This document shows positions 28,030-35,517 of a DNA stretch of 64,000 nucleotides, one piece after another. Location: positions 496,001 to 560,000 of the forward strand of contig NZ_VFOS01000001.1 in NCBI RefSeq assembly GCF_006716265.1, in the 5' to 3' direction. Each line of letters opens with the position of its first letter. The first letter of the stretch is position 1. Position numbers and translations under genes: made by a program. The notes below the pieces were generated by a model. That model saw only the letters and a list, made by a program, of their open reading frames with translations. It did not search any database and was not told where the DNA came from. This DNA is from Rarobacter faecitabidus. GTDB taxonomy: Bacteria > Actinomycetota > Actinomycetes > Actinomycetales > Cellulomonadaceae.

Positions 28030-28334
28030 AGGTCGAACTGCTGCACATCGTCGACTGCCCGAACACGGCCATCGCCGAAGCAAACGCGCGCGCCGCGCTG
28101 GATGCCGCCGAGCTCGCGGAAGTGCCCATCGAGCTGGTAACGATCCACACCGAGACCGAAGCGGCGAACACCCGATTCGGAGGCTCGCCCACGATCCTCG
28201 TCGACGGCGTCGACCTGTTTCCGACGCAACCGGTTCGCTCGCTCGCGTGCCGGGTCTACGCGACTGAGCGCGGGTACGCCGGTGCACCGACTCCGTCTCA
28301 GATCGAGGAGGCGTTGCACGAGACCTATCGTTGA
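28026..28334 (+). CDS. Thioredoxin-like small protein of the metal operon
   Basis: 102 residues, overlapping the ATPase stop by four bases. The opening VELLHIVDCPNTAIAEA and later FGGSPTILVDGVDLF match small thioredoxin-fold proteins that often accompany metal-resistance genes. Only a single cysteine occupies the active-site position (DCPNT), so classical dithiol reduction is unlikely; metal or thiol handling is possible. Third gene of the cmtR operon. Confidence 0.7.
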   Translation: MKVELLHIVDCPNTAIAEANARAALDAAELAEVPIELVTIHTETEAANTRFGGSPTILVDGVDLFPTQPVRSLACRVYATERGYAGAPTPSQIEEALHETYR

Positions 28335-28397
28335 CGTCGAACGCAAGCTGTCGGTCCCGGACGCGGGGCCGAGCGCTTCACTGCACACCTCAAGAGG

Positions 28398-28441
28398 GTG
28401 GTATGTACCGGAAATCGGTGGAGTGGAGATTCGCGCTGTAG
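28398..28441 (+). repeat. ychF 3'-end repeat, copy 2
   Basis: 44-base element aligning without gaps to copies 3 and 5. Its right half, GTGGAGTGGAGATTC onward to TAG, codes VEWRFAL plus stop, mirroring VEFRFAV of ychF. It closes the cmtR block. Confidence 0.65.
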
Positions 28442-28558
28442 GGATTGGTCGCCGCGCGGAGCATCGTAGTGAGCGCGGGTTAGTCTGCTGACGCGCCTCG
28501 GGCAAGCAATAGCCGGAAGTGCTTCAGGAACTGCTTCTTGTAGTGGCAGGATCGAGCC

Positions 28559-29110
28559 ATGGATGTCCTCGCGCTGGTGATCTCGGCCCTGTCGCTGCTG
28601 ATCGCCGGCGTCGGCACTTACCAAGCGAACAAGCGCGCGAACGAGGCACTCGCCGAGTCGCGCAAGGCGGCCGAGGACGCACGCTGGTTCGCGGTGCAGG
28701 AAGCCGTGCAGCGCCTAATCGGGTTCGATCCGACGGCCGAGCCGGTGGGGGAGCGGCTCGCCAACCTGCGCATCACGTCGATCGCGCTCGTCGACCAGCT
28801 CGACGGCTGGGATGGTATCGACTCGTGGCTGGAGGCCGAGCGCACGCTGGGCGCGACCATCGGCCGCCAGGTGATTGAGGCCGCCAAGCCCGGCGACACC
28901 GTTGAGCGGCGGGTGGCGAACCTCGACCCGCTGATGAGTTGGGCGCACGCGCTGAGCAGCAACCTGCGCCATTTACGATCAGTCGGCCACGACGCGGCTG
29001 CACTTGCCAAGCTCCAGGTCAACGCGGAAGAGTTGGTTAGGGAAATTCATGCGCGTCACGGCTGGGATTTGCCGCCGCGGACCAACCTCCGGATCCAGCC
29101 GTTGGACTAG
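28559..29110 (+). CDS. Hypothetical membrane-anchored protein (183 aa)
   Basis: N-terminal membrane helix (LALVISALSLLIAGVGTY) followed by a short coiled-coil-like segment (NKRANEALAESRKAAEDA) and a helical cytoplasmic domain to residue 183. No family recognised. Some phage-defence and signalling accessory proteins share such a build, but that is only suggestive. It converges on the two-gene unit at 29132-30674 within the same repeat-bounded block. Confidence 0.6.
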   Translation: MDVLALVISALSLLIAGVGTYQANKRANEALAESRKAAEDARWFAVQEAVQRLIGFDPTAEPVGERLANLRITSIALVDQLDGWDGIDSWLEAERTLGATIGRQVIEAAKPGDTVERRVANLDPLMSWAHALSSNLRHLRSVGHDAAALAKLQVNAEELVREIHARHGWDLPPRTNLRIQPLD

Positions 29111-29131
29111 ATGTGGTGTAACGACTCGGCC

Positions 29132-30085
29132 TTACGGGTTGCTCAGCACTGTGAACGACGTCGCCGTGTACTTGGGCTTAACTTCGCCGGCAGGGCCGGT
29201 TTCTTCCGTGACTGACACATCGACTGAAACTGACATGCCGGTGCGCAGCGTTGCAGTGTTCGCCGCAGGGATCTTCTTCGCGTCGATCTTGACGATCTCG
29301 CCGTCCTCGATCTCCAGCTGCCAAGCGCTGATCTCGCTGACAGTCCGCAAGATGCCGCGGATGGTGGTCGGCTCGAGCTCGAGTTCCCGAGAAGCGATGA
29401 GCTCTCCAATGTGAGCGAGTTCAGCCGTGGAGAGGCGCGTGCGCAGGCGCGCCTGGCGAGGCTGGGACCAAGTGAGATCAGGCTCGAACCCTGATTTCAC
29501 CAGACCTGTCGAGAAGTCGCGCAACGTCGTGGCGACGCGCGGTCCGTACTCGCGGATGCGCGCCAAGAAGTCACTGGTGTCGGCATCTGGGCCGAGACGA
29601 CGTCCGTCCTCGAGCAGTCCCAGTGCTCGCTTCATGGCGGTGTCGATCAACTGGGGCTCTGCATTGTCGTCTCCGAACAGCCCGACTTGGCCATCGGGTG
29701 AGATCTCGTCCGCTGGCGAAGTCGTCGGCACGATCTGCAGGATGAGGCTTCCCGGCAGTGGTGAACCATTGAGGTTCAGTCGGGTCTTCGAGACGACGTC
29801 GGCGGGCGGTTGCCCACGCAACGACTTGTGCCCCTTCACCGCGAGGCCTGTCGCAAGCACCAGGCGCTGAAAATTGCGAAGCGTGTCAGCAATCCCGTCG
29901 ATCGCTCCCGAGTGGATCGTGATTCCTGGCCCAGTCAGGCGCAGAGACCCTGAAGAAGCGTCGCGCCGCAGCAAGCCGTGCTCAGCGCGCAGAGTCTCGA
30001 TGCTCATGCGCGCAAGATCATCTGCGTCCTGCCACTCAGCTTCGCCTTGGACGTTGGCCTTGAACTGCTCCCAGTCAAACGCCAT
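29132..30085 (-). CDS. Hypothetical partner of a nucleotidyltransferase-like protein (317 aa)
   Basis: 317 residues, soluble, no signal or membrane segment. Mixed alpha/beta with a C-terminal beta-rich part (about 230-317) holding IEDGEIVKIDAKKI. I recognise no domain. It overlaps the upstream gene by 11 bases (start 30085, upstream stop 30075), indicating tight co-expression and possibly a complex. May be the second component of a toxin-antitoxin or defence pair. Confidence 0.6.
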   Translation of the reverse strand: MAFDWEQFKANVQGEAEWQDADDLARMSIETLRAEHGLLRRDASSGSLRLTGPGITIHSGAIDGIADTLRNFQRLVLATGLAVKGHKSLRGQPPADVVSKTRLNLNGSPLPGSLILQIVPTTSPADEISPDGQVGLFGDDNAEPQLIDTAMKRALGLLEDGRRLGPDADTSDFLARIREYGPRVATTLRDFSTGLVKSGFEPDLTWSQPRQARLRTRLSTAELAHIGELIASRELELEPTTIRGILRTVSEISAWQLEIEDGEIVKIDAKKIPAANTATLRTGMSVSVDVSVTEETGPAGEVKPKYTATSFTVLSNP

Positions 30086-30674
30086 GGAAACCGTCCAGAG
30101 TCACTTCGAAGTAGCCGCGCTGCGGTAGGGCATCCGGCCGTTGCGGAGGATCTTCCTTCGCGCCGTTGCGCTTGCGCATCCAGAAGTCATCCCAGTAGCC
30201 ACGATTCAACGCATATGACTGGTGCTCGACTGAGTGGGCGCGGTCCGCCTCGGGGAACACGTGCCATAGGCAGTATCGAGTATCAACGCGCAGGCCCGTC
30301 GCTGGTCGGACCTGGTTCATCCCGAACATCTGCAGGATGTACCGATCCTTGGGGTCGGTCACCTGGTCAACGAGCACGTCTTCGCCCCAGTAGACGAGGT
30401 CGATGTCGTCAGGATCGATCTTGTCGGTAAGGAAGCTGCCACCCACCCATACGCACACCACGGGGACGACAGAGCGGATGCCGTCGGTAGCGGACTCGAA
30501 GTGCTGCCAGATCTCGGCGCGGGTCGCCGACTTCGCGAACCGGGGATCGTCAACGTAGTGGGATTTGATCTCTTCCAACGACGCGCCGAATCGGCCCAGC
30601 GGAAGCAGGCCCGTCTGCTCGTCAAGTGCAGGCAGCACCAAGTCACCTCCCTGTGGGTCGCAGTCACCTGTCAT
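30075..30674 (-). CDS. Nucleotidyltransferase-like protein (DUF6932-like)
   Basis: 199 residues. VVCVWVGGSFLTDKIDPDDIDLVYWGED holds the nucleotidyltransferase core GGSF...DxD (two Asp on one strand) seen in minimal NTases and in DUF6932-type proteins. No third catalytic residue is identifiable by eye. It is the first gene of a two-gene unit. Such NTases occur as toxins (MenT-like) or in defence systems, so a conflict role is plausible. Confidence 0.55.
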   Translation of the reverse strand: MTGDCDPQGGDLVLPALDEQTGLLPLGRFGASLEEIKSHYVDDPRFAKSATRAEIWQHFESATDGIRSVVPVVCVWVGGSFLTDKIDPDDIDLVYWGEDVLVDQVTDPKDRYILQMFGMNQVRPATGLRVDTRYCLWHVFPEADRAHSVEHQSYALNRGYWDDFWMRKRNGAKEDPPQRPDALPQRGYFEVTLDGFHGV

Positions 30675-30807
30675 TATGTCCTATCAGGGGCTGCCGACAG
30701 AGGCGGACGCGAGATCGGGTCGCGTGCCCCCGCTGCCCCACCTTCTGCGTCTCCGGAAGGGGCGAGGTGGGGGCCGAGGCGATGCCAGCCAGACACGCAA
30801 CCACAGG

Positions 30808-30851
30808 TTGGTATGTGCCGGAATGCGGTCGAATTTAGGTTTAATGTATAG
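30808..30851 (+). repeat. ychF 3'-end repeat, copy 3
   Basis: Same 44-base layout as copy 2; the right half codes VEFRFNV plus stop. It ends the nucleotidyltransferase block and sits 81 bases before the DUF6414-like gene. Confidence 0.65.
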
Positions 30852-30932
30852 GGGTTTTGTGTTTGCATTGAGTGCCGAGCGGTGGCCATACTGGGCGATT
30901 CACGACTGTGACTAGTTGTTAGGAATTCGAAT

Positions 30933-31814
30933 ATGGCAGTCTATAAAAAACCCTCGAAGCGTGCGCACAAGGGCTTCTTCTACCTTAATGATGAAGCGGT
31001 GATTAACTCGCTTTCCGCGCTCGAGTCGGGAAAAGTTGACGAAATCGTTTCGAGAACGACCACCGCTCGCGAGGGCGGATTCAGTGGAGACATAAAGGTT
31101 CCGCTCCCCGTTGTGGGGCTCTCTGCGGCGGCGGGAAAGAAGTCCTCTTCTGAGATTGAAGAGGAGATGGTTCGCACTCGAACACGATTCTCTGTATATG
31201 AGGCATGGTTCGATTATCTCCAGCGAGAGAAGAGTCTTGGAGTGTTCTCTGGATGGGGATACGATGCACTGGACGGCGTTGAGTCTGGGGACACGGTTGA
31301 GCTCCGGGCTGAGCTGTCGTTGGGGTCACTTCAGACGGTGCTTCGCTTGTTCCTTTGGTTTGCAGATCAGGCGGCAAAGCAGGACAGTCCGTTTGCGCAA
31401 AGAGGGGATCAACTAAAGGAAACCAAGCAATCTGCCCGAATGGTAAAGGCAACCATGGGCATCGACGTTGATGACGACGAAGAAGTTCCGCTGTTGGCCG
31501 TTCCGCGGGGTGACGTCGGTCCGCAGGTGATCTTGACTATCTCGCCCAAGTGGCTGATTGGCAGATTGGGGCAACTGGGTGGCGACTTTGGGATGGTTGC
31601 GCAGGTGACGCGTGTCATTGCCTCAGGGGAAGAGTATCCGATCCTGCGGCTGACCAAGGATGTTGTCCCTACGCCGTTGGAAATAAACACGCTCAAGGAC
31701 GTAGTTGCCAACTATGTGGAACCGGCTAAGGCGTTGGGTGTCGCAGTTGACCCTGAGGAATCTGTCGTCAAGGGGCCAGCACTGATTCTTGATCCGATTG
31801 CCATATATCGCTAG
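30933..31814 (+). CDS. DUF6414-like protein (293 aa)
   Basis: Opening FFYLNDEAVINSLSALESGKVDEI resembles the start of DUF6414-type proteins, followed by an AAAGKKSSSEIEEEMVRTRTRFSVYE segment and a helical/beta C-terminal half. Codon use is visibly more AT-rich than the surrounding genes (AAA, TTT and ATA codons common), a sign of transfer. A weak AGGAA ribosome site precedes the ATG. It is the only gene between repeat copies 3 and 4. Function unknown; a defence role would be speculation. Confidence 0.55.
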   Translation: MAVYKKPSKRAHKGFFYLNDEAVINSLSALESGKVDEIVSRTTTAREGGFSGDIKVPLPVVGLSAAAGKKSSSEIEEEMVRTRTRFSVYEAWFDYLQREKSLGVFSGWGYDALDGVESGDTVELRAELSLGSLQTVLRLFLWFADQAAKQDSPFAQRGDQLKETKQSARMVKATMGIDVDDDEEVPLLAVPRGDVGPQVILTISPKWLIGRLGQLGGDFGMVAQVTRVIASGEEYPILRLTKDVVPTPLEINTLKDVVANYVEPAKALGVAVDPEESVVKGPALILDPIAIYR

Positions 31815-31943
31815 CGGCACCGTCTCGTGTCCACGTCAAGCGGCCGAGGCGAGGGCCTGTCCAGAACCGTGCACGGTGTCGGCTGGTAGCGCGGACCCTT
31901 GGTTGCGGTATCCAACGATCGCGAAATTGTTTCTAACCGTGGC

Positions 31944-31973
31944 GACGTGGTGGAGTTCCGGTTCAACGTCTAG
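31944..31973 (+). repeat. ychF 3'-end repeat, copy 4 (full ychF-type end)
   Basis: 30 bases matching 23 of 30 with the true ychF end and coding DVVEFRFNV plus stop. Unlike copies 2, 3 and 5, its left part (GACGTGGTGG) is also ychF-like, so it looks like the displaced 3' end of a different ychF allele brought in or left by an insertion. Confidence 0.65.
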
Positions 31974-32213
31974 AACCTCCTTCTGATCAGCCCTCTCTGG
32001 GAGGCTCTGATAAGGGACGCGAAGTCCCGCGATCAGCTCCTCGCCATGAGTTTCCGTGCGTGTCGCGTACGAGCTCACCGAGCTGAGCGCCGGAGCTGCG
32101 GTGCCGTTGAAGCATCTTTGCGACTGGGTGGAGAGCAACGCCGCCTGACTGTCTTCGTCGGCCCTGCCGCCTGGCCCGTGGTGCCACTCGGTGCTCGGAT
32201 GCGCAGCATTGAC
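31974..32213. other. Non-coding stretch before the toxin-antitoxin genes
   Basis: A plus-strand reading just before 32147 (VAYELTELSAGAAVPLKHLC onward) might be a relic of a coding sequence. No gene is supported. The toxin-antitoxin promoter must lie at its right end. Confidence 0.3.
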
Positions 32214-32234
32214 TGGTACCATGAACAGGTACCA
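32214..32234 (+). promoter_or_regulatory. Twin GGTACC boxes, likely YefM operator
   Basis: TGGTACCA (32214-32221) and AGGTACCA (32227-32234) are two short palindromes 13 bases apart centre to centre, 25-45 bases before the antitoxin start. The layout resembles the paired short palindromes of the yefM-yoeB operator in Escherichia coli, with a different core. Confidence 0.5.
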
Positions 32235-32258
32235 TCGGTCCGAACGAAAGGGCTCATC

Positions 32259-32519
32259 ATGTCCGTCAGCGCTAGCGAGGCACGCAGGACCCTGTTCCCT
32301 CTCATCGAACGAGTGAACGCGGACCGAGATGCCGTCGAGATCGTGTCCCGCAAGGGGAACGCCGTCCTAATATCGGCCGAGGAGTACGCCGCGTGGCAGG
32401 AGACCGCATACCTGTTCCGGTCGCCGGCGAATGCCCGCCGACTCCTCGATGCCTACGATCGTGCACGCGTCGGCAAGACCGAAGTGCATGACCTCGATCG
32501 GGCAGGCGAAGGAGCCTGA
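32259..32519 (+). CDS. yefM: YefM/Phd-family antitoxin
   Basis: 86 residues from ATG 32259. MSVSASEARRTLFPLIERVN and AVLISAEEYAAWQETAYLF are the conserved YefM DNA-binding and dimer core. The C-terminal acidic part should wrap the toxin. The stop is immediately followed by the toxin GTG. It neutralises YoeB and represses the operon. Confidence 0.93.
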   Translation: MSVSASEARRTLFPLIERVNADRDAVEIVSRKGNAVLISAEEYAAWQETAYLFRSPANARRLLDAYDRARVGKTEVHDLDRAGEGA

Positions 32520-32774
32520 GTGCGACTGGTCTGGGACGCGTCAGCGTGGGAGGACTACACGCATTGGCAGACCGCCGATCGGAAGGTCCTGAAGCGCATC
32601 AACACCCTCATCGACGCCTGTCTCCGCGAGCCGTTCGCGGGTATCGGCAAACCTGAGCAGCTGAAGTACGGAGCGCAGGGTGCATGGTCGCGGCGCATCA
32701 CCGACGAGCATCGGCTGGTCTACCTCGTTGTGGACGACGACCTCGTCATCCTGCAGGCCCGATACCACTATTGA
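32520..32774 (+). CDS. yoeB: YoeB-family mRNA interferase toxin
   Basis: 84 residues, GTG start abutting the antitoxin stop. Catalytic residues sit at the canonical positions: Glu46 (GKPEQLK), Arg65 (TDEHRLVY), His83 and Tyr84 (ARYHY end). YoeB cleaves mRNA at the ribosomal A site. The pair lies alone between repeat copies 4 and 5. Confidence 0.95.
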   Translation: MRLVWDASAWEDYTHWQTADRKVLKRINTLIDACLREPFAGIGKPEQLKYGAQGAWSRRITDEHRLVYLVVDDDLVILQARYHY

Positions 32775-32819
32775 GGCGGATCGCCCGTCGGACCCCGATA
32801 CCGGCCTGGCTCTCAGAGG

Positions 32820-32863
32820 TTGGTCTGTAGCCGAACTCGGTGGAGTTCCGGATTAACGCCTAG
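32820..32863 (+). repeat. ychF 3'-end repeat, copy 5
   Basis: 44-base layout as copies 2 and 3; the right half codes VEFRINA plus stop. It closes the toxin-antitoxin block. Confidence 0.65.
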
Positions 32864-33139
32864 TGCGTTGGTATTTCAACGATTTGCGTCCAGTAAGAAC
32901 CTACTGGATGGGGCAGTTACTGGAAGTTATTGGACACTGATCGGAGTCGAGGAGGACACCGTGATCAGAGAGATCGGACTGGCAGGAGGGCTCCCGCGTT
33001 TCGCACGAACGTCGACGGCTCGCGCTGTCGACCGACCCAGCCCCCGGTCTGAGATCCGGCTCACCTCAGAGGCATTGCATGATCCTCGAGAGATTATTGA
33101 AACCGACCACAATGATGCGACCTCGCTTGAGGTGATCGC
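32864..33139. other. Intergenic region with inverted and direct repeats
   Basis: TCCAGTA (32889-32895) and TACTGGA (32902-32908) form a perfect 7-bp inverted repeat with a 6-base spacer, and ACTGGA recurs about 15 bases further on. These could be recombinase arm sites next to the attachment-like repeat or an operator. No gene supported. Confidence 0.4.
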
Positions 33140-33562
33140 ATGAGCACAGCTGACGCGTACGTGCCGAACGAACTGCTATCGCGGCTCGTCGGAGATCGGA
33201 TGTACTCGGTGGAGTTCGTGGTCACTGACTACGTACAGTTTCGGTTCGATGGCCCGCCGACCGGTGATGGTCCGGTAACGCTTAACTGCTACGTATGGCC
33301 GAAGGTCATCTACGACGGGACCATCTGGCAAGAAGTCGATCTCGGGTACGCAGATGCCTTACGCAAGATGACGCCTGGCACTGTCGTCTCCACGTCTGAA
33401 CAGGCGGGTTCAGGCATCCGCATCACCCTTGACACCGGTGTGATCATCCTTCATCCCAAAACTGAAGAGGTCGACGTGGAGATCGCCGACCTGACCGGGT
33501 TTCCTGATCACGAATGGATGGTTTGGCGACCGGGTGAGGATATTTTCGAGGATTTGGCGTGA
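33140..33562 (+). CDS. Hypothetical protein, paralogue of the C-terminal half of the protein at 45580
   Basis: 140 residues. LVGDRMYSVEFVVTDYVQFRF, then LNCYVWPKVI, then DLGYADALRKMTPG, then GIRITLDTGVIILHPKTEEV align with the second half of the protein at 45580-46341. Small, single-domain, beta-rich and acidic: the look of an immunity-type protein, though no toxin is nearby. ATG follows a ttgaGGTGAtcgc ribosome site. No family known to me. Confidence 0.65.
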   Translation: MSTADAYVPNELLSRLVGDRMYSVEFVVTDYVQFRFDGPPTGDGPVTLNCYVWPKVIYDGTIWQEVDLGYADALRKMTPGTVVSTSEQAGSGIRITLDTGVIILHPKTEEVDVEIADLTGFPDHEWMVWRPGEDIFEDLA

Positions 33563-33736
33563 GGTATCGCACTGCCGCATGAGGGCTTGGCGTCACCCTT
33601 GAATCCCAGGTATGAAGCGGCGGGGGACCTTATCACTGCGTAACTGCGAGCCGTCATGTATACCCCTCGCGTAGGCAGAATGTCTGACGTAGGCGCAGGG
33701 GATGATAGCGTTCGCTTGCGTTTCATGTCGTTTTGG

Positions 33737-34257
33737 CTAGAAAACCCGATAACGCCGCAGGCCCCGCGTTGACGTTGAGAGCTTGGCGAAGTCGACTGGG
33801 AACTTTGCCCTCAACTCATTCGCTTGGGCCTCACTCAGCAGAAGTTCGAAACTGTCATGATCGTAGATCGATACCATTGGGCGGCCGTCGATGGTCTCTT
33901 CATATAGATCTACGGCGTCAAACTCGAGTATGCGCGAAGCGACGTGCTCTCTTTGCTCGTCCGACAGCAGAGTCAACGTGCCTGTTGCGTCCCGACCTCG
34001 CATGAGCCGAGCTATGGAACGCTCTGGCAGAAGGCCGCCCAATAGGAGACTGGTCGCGGGGATGATACGTAGACCGTGTAGTTGCAAAGACGGCATGGGG
34101 CCGCCATCGCCGTTGCCACCGCGTGCCGCACGAACTCTTCCGAAAGTTCTGCGTAGTCACCCATGTGCCAAAGGTGCGAATACTCGTGTATCGGAAGGTC
34201 TTTGCCAAGGAGTTTCATCTTGAGGCGATGGGTCCAGTGTGCGTCGATGACGACCAT
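33737..34257 (-). pseudogene. Hypothetical gene split by one frameshift
   Basis: The N-terminal part (from ATG 34257) reads MVVIDAHWTHRLKMKLLG to about AMAAP. The C-terminal part continues in the next frame as SLQLHGLRIIPATSLLLGG to YRVF at 33737. The switch falls at a run of four G (about 34097-34100), so a one-base indel, real or a sequencing error, would restore a protein of about 172 residues. No family recognised. Confidence 0.5.
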
Positions 34258-34402
34258 CCCTTCGCAGTTCGCTCCTATCGGTAATCCACCGTACCCGCGA
34301 CGTGGTTGGCAGTCTACTCAAGATCCATGGCGTCAAATTCGCTTTTCAGTCTGGAACGACACAGACCGTGACGGTGCTGCGGTGCGTGCTAAATTCCGAT
34401 CT

Positions 34403-34771
34403 ATGTCAGATCAATTGCCTCCATGCCCGGCCTGCGGCGAGGACTATGCATACGAACAAGGTGGCTTGCTGGTGTGCCCGATGTGCGGTCATGAGTGGGA
34501 AGCCGACTCCGCCGACGAGGAGGCCGACGCACTCGCGGTCAGGGACGCCGTCGGAAACATACTCGCGGACGGCGATACCGTAACGATCGTCAAGGACCTC
34601 AAAGTAAAGGGCGCGGGTGGTGGCACTGTGAAGGTCGGCACGAAGGTGAAAGGCATTCGGCTCATCACCGACGGCGTCGGTGACCACGACATCGATGCGA
34701 CCGTGCCCGGCTTCGGGCGAATGCAGCTGAAGTCGAGCGTGGTAAAGAGAGGCGCTGATCGGTTGGAGTGA
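34403..34771 (+). CDS. PhnA/YjdM-type zinc ribbon protein
   Basis: 122 residues. N-terminal zinc ribbon CPACGEDYAYEQGGLLVCPMCGHEW (two CxxC pairs) is followed by the PhnA domain DGDTVTIVKDLKVKGAGGGTVKVGTKVKGIRL. The protein is conserved but its role is not the phosphonate pathway proper; function uncertain. Start at the ATG before the ribbon. Confidence 0.92.
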   Translation: MSDQLPPCPACGEDYAYEQGGLLVCPMCGHEWEADSADEEADALAVRDAVGNILADGDTVTIVKDLKVKGAGGGTVKVGTKVKGIRLITDGVGDHDIDATVPGFGRMQLKSSVVKRGADRLE

Positions 34772-34861
34772 TTGGCCAGCAACTTACGAGATCAGCCCTG
34801 CATCCTTCGAAATCTCAATGGCGGATCTGCTCCGTGAGCGGGTACTGGGACATCTACGGGG

Positions 34862-35392
34862 TTACGCCAAGATCGATTCACTAACCTCGGGCAGTGCAGT
34901 CACGCCGTCGTCGGCCAGGAAGTGACCTGCCCCGTGGATCACCTGCAGCGAGGCGCCGACGAGATCGGCCAGACGCTCGGTGTGAGTCGGCGGCACATAC
35001 GGCTCATTGTCGGACAAGATGGCAGTGGTGCGACCGACGCGACCTTCGAGGCAGGTCACATCGCAGCCTTTGCCGATGTAGGCGTCCAGTTCTGGAAGCG
35101 CGGGCAGAGGTTCCATGAAGCCGGAAACCAGCACCAGGGTGCCCAACCGCCAGGGATCGGTCAATGAACGCAAATAGCGCAGAACCGCCAGGCAGCCGAG
35201 GCTGTGCGCGATGATGATCGAATCCTTGTCAGGGGTCCCCACTGCCGTGCGAATGGCATCGTCCCATAGTTCTGGGTGGGGGTCCGACGAGTTCGGAAGC
35301 ACTGGGATCGCGGTCGAGATGCCGTTCGCTTGCGGTCGCGAGGAAGAATCTCGTGTGCCGGTCAGAGCATTCGCAGTGACGAGTGGCGGCAC
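34862..35392 (-). CDS. RBBP9/YdeN-type serine hydrolase, N-terminus atypical
   Basis: 176 residues. Nucleophile elbow SIIIAHSLGCLAVLRYL, and catalytic His in VIHGAGHFLADDGVT. AIPVLPNSSDPHPELWDDAI is the typical early segment. The usual N-terminal HG motif strand before it is missing or out of frame, so the gene may be truncated or frameshifted near 35350. Substrate unknown. Confidence 0.7.
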   Translation of the reverse strand: MPPLVTANALTGTRDSSSRPQANGISTAIPVLPNSSDPHPELWDDAIRTAVGTPDKDSIIIAHSLGCLAVLRYLRSLTDPWRLGTLVLVSGFMEPLPALPELDAYIGKGCDVTCLEGRVGRTTAILSDNEPYVPPTHTERLADLVGASLQVIHGAGHFLADDGVTALPEVSESILA

Positions 35393-35517
35393 TCGCTTCA
35401 GCGCCGCATTAGGGGCAGTGCGCGGAAGGTATCGTCGGTCCGGAGACTGTCAACGCCTGCGACCGGAGCTCCATGCCGGTATCGGCGGAGTTGAAGACCG
35501 ATAGGACGAGGGGATCC

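Noticed and set aside
33195-33240. Another possible ychF-end copy (TCGGTGGAGTTC)
   Set aside because: It lies inside the coding sequence of the protein at 33140 (MYSVEFVV), lacks the following pseudo-stop and the rest of the 44-base element.
25682-33562. Expectation of an integrase or resolvase in the islet region
   Set aside because: All six frames were examined by eye; no tyrosine recombinase (R..HxxR..Y) or serine recombinase pattern was seen.
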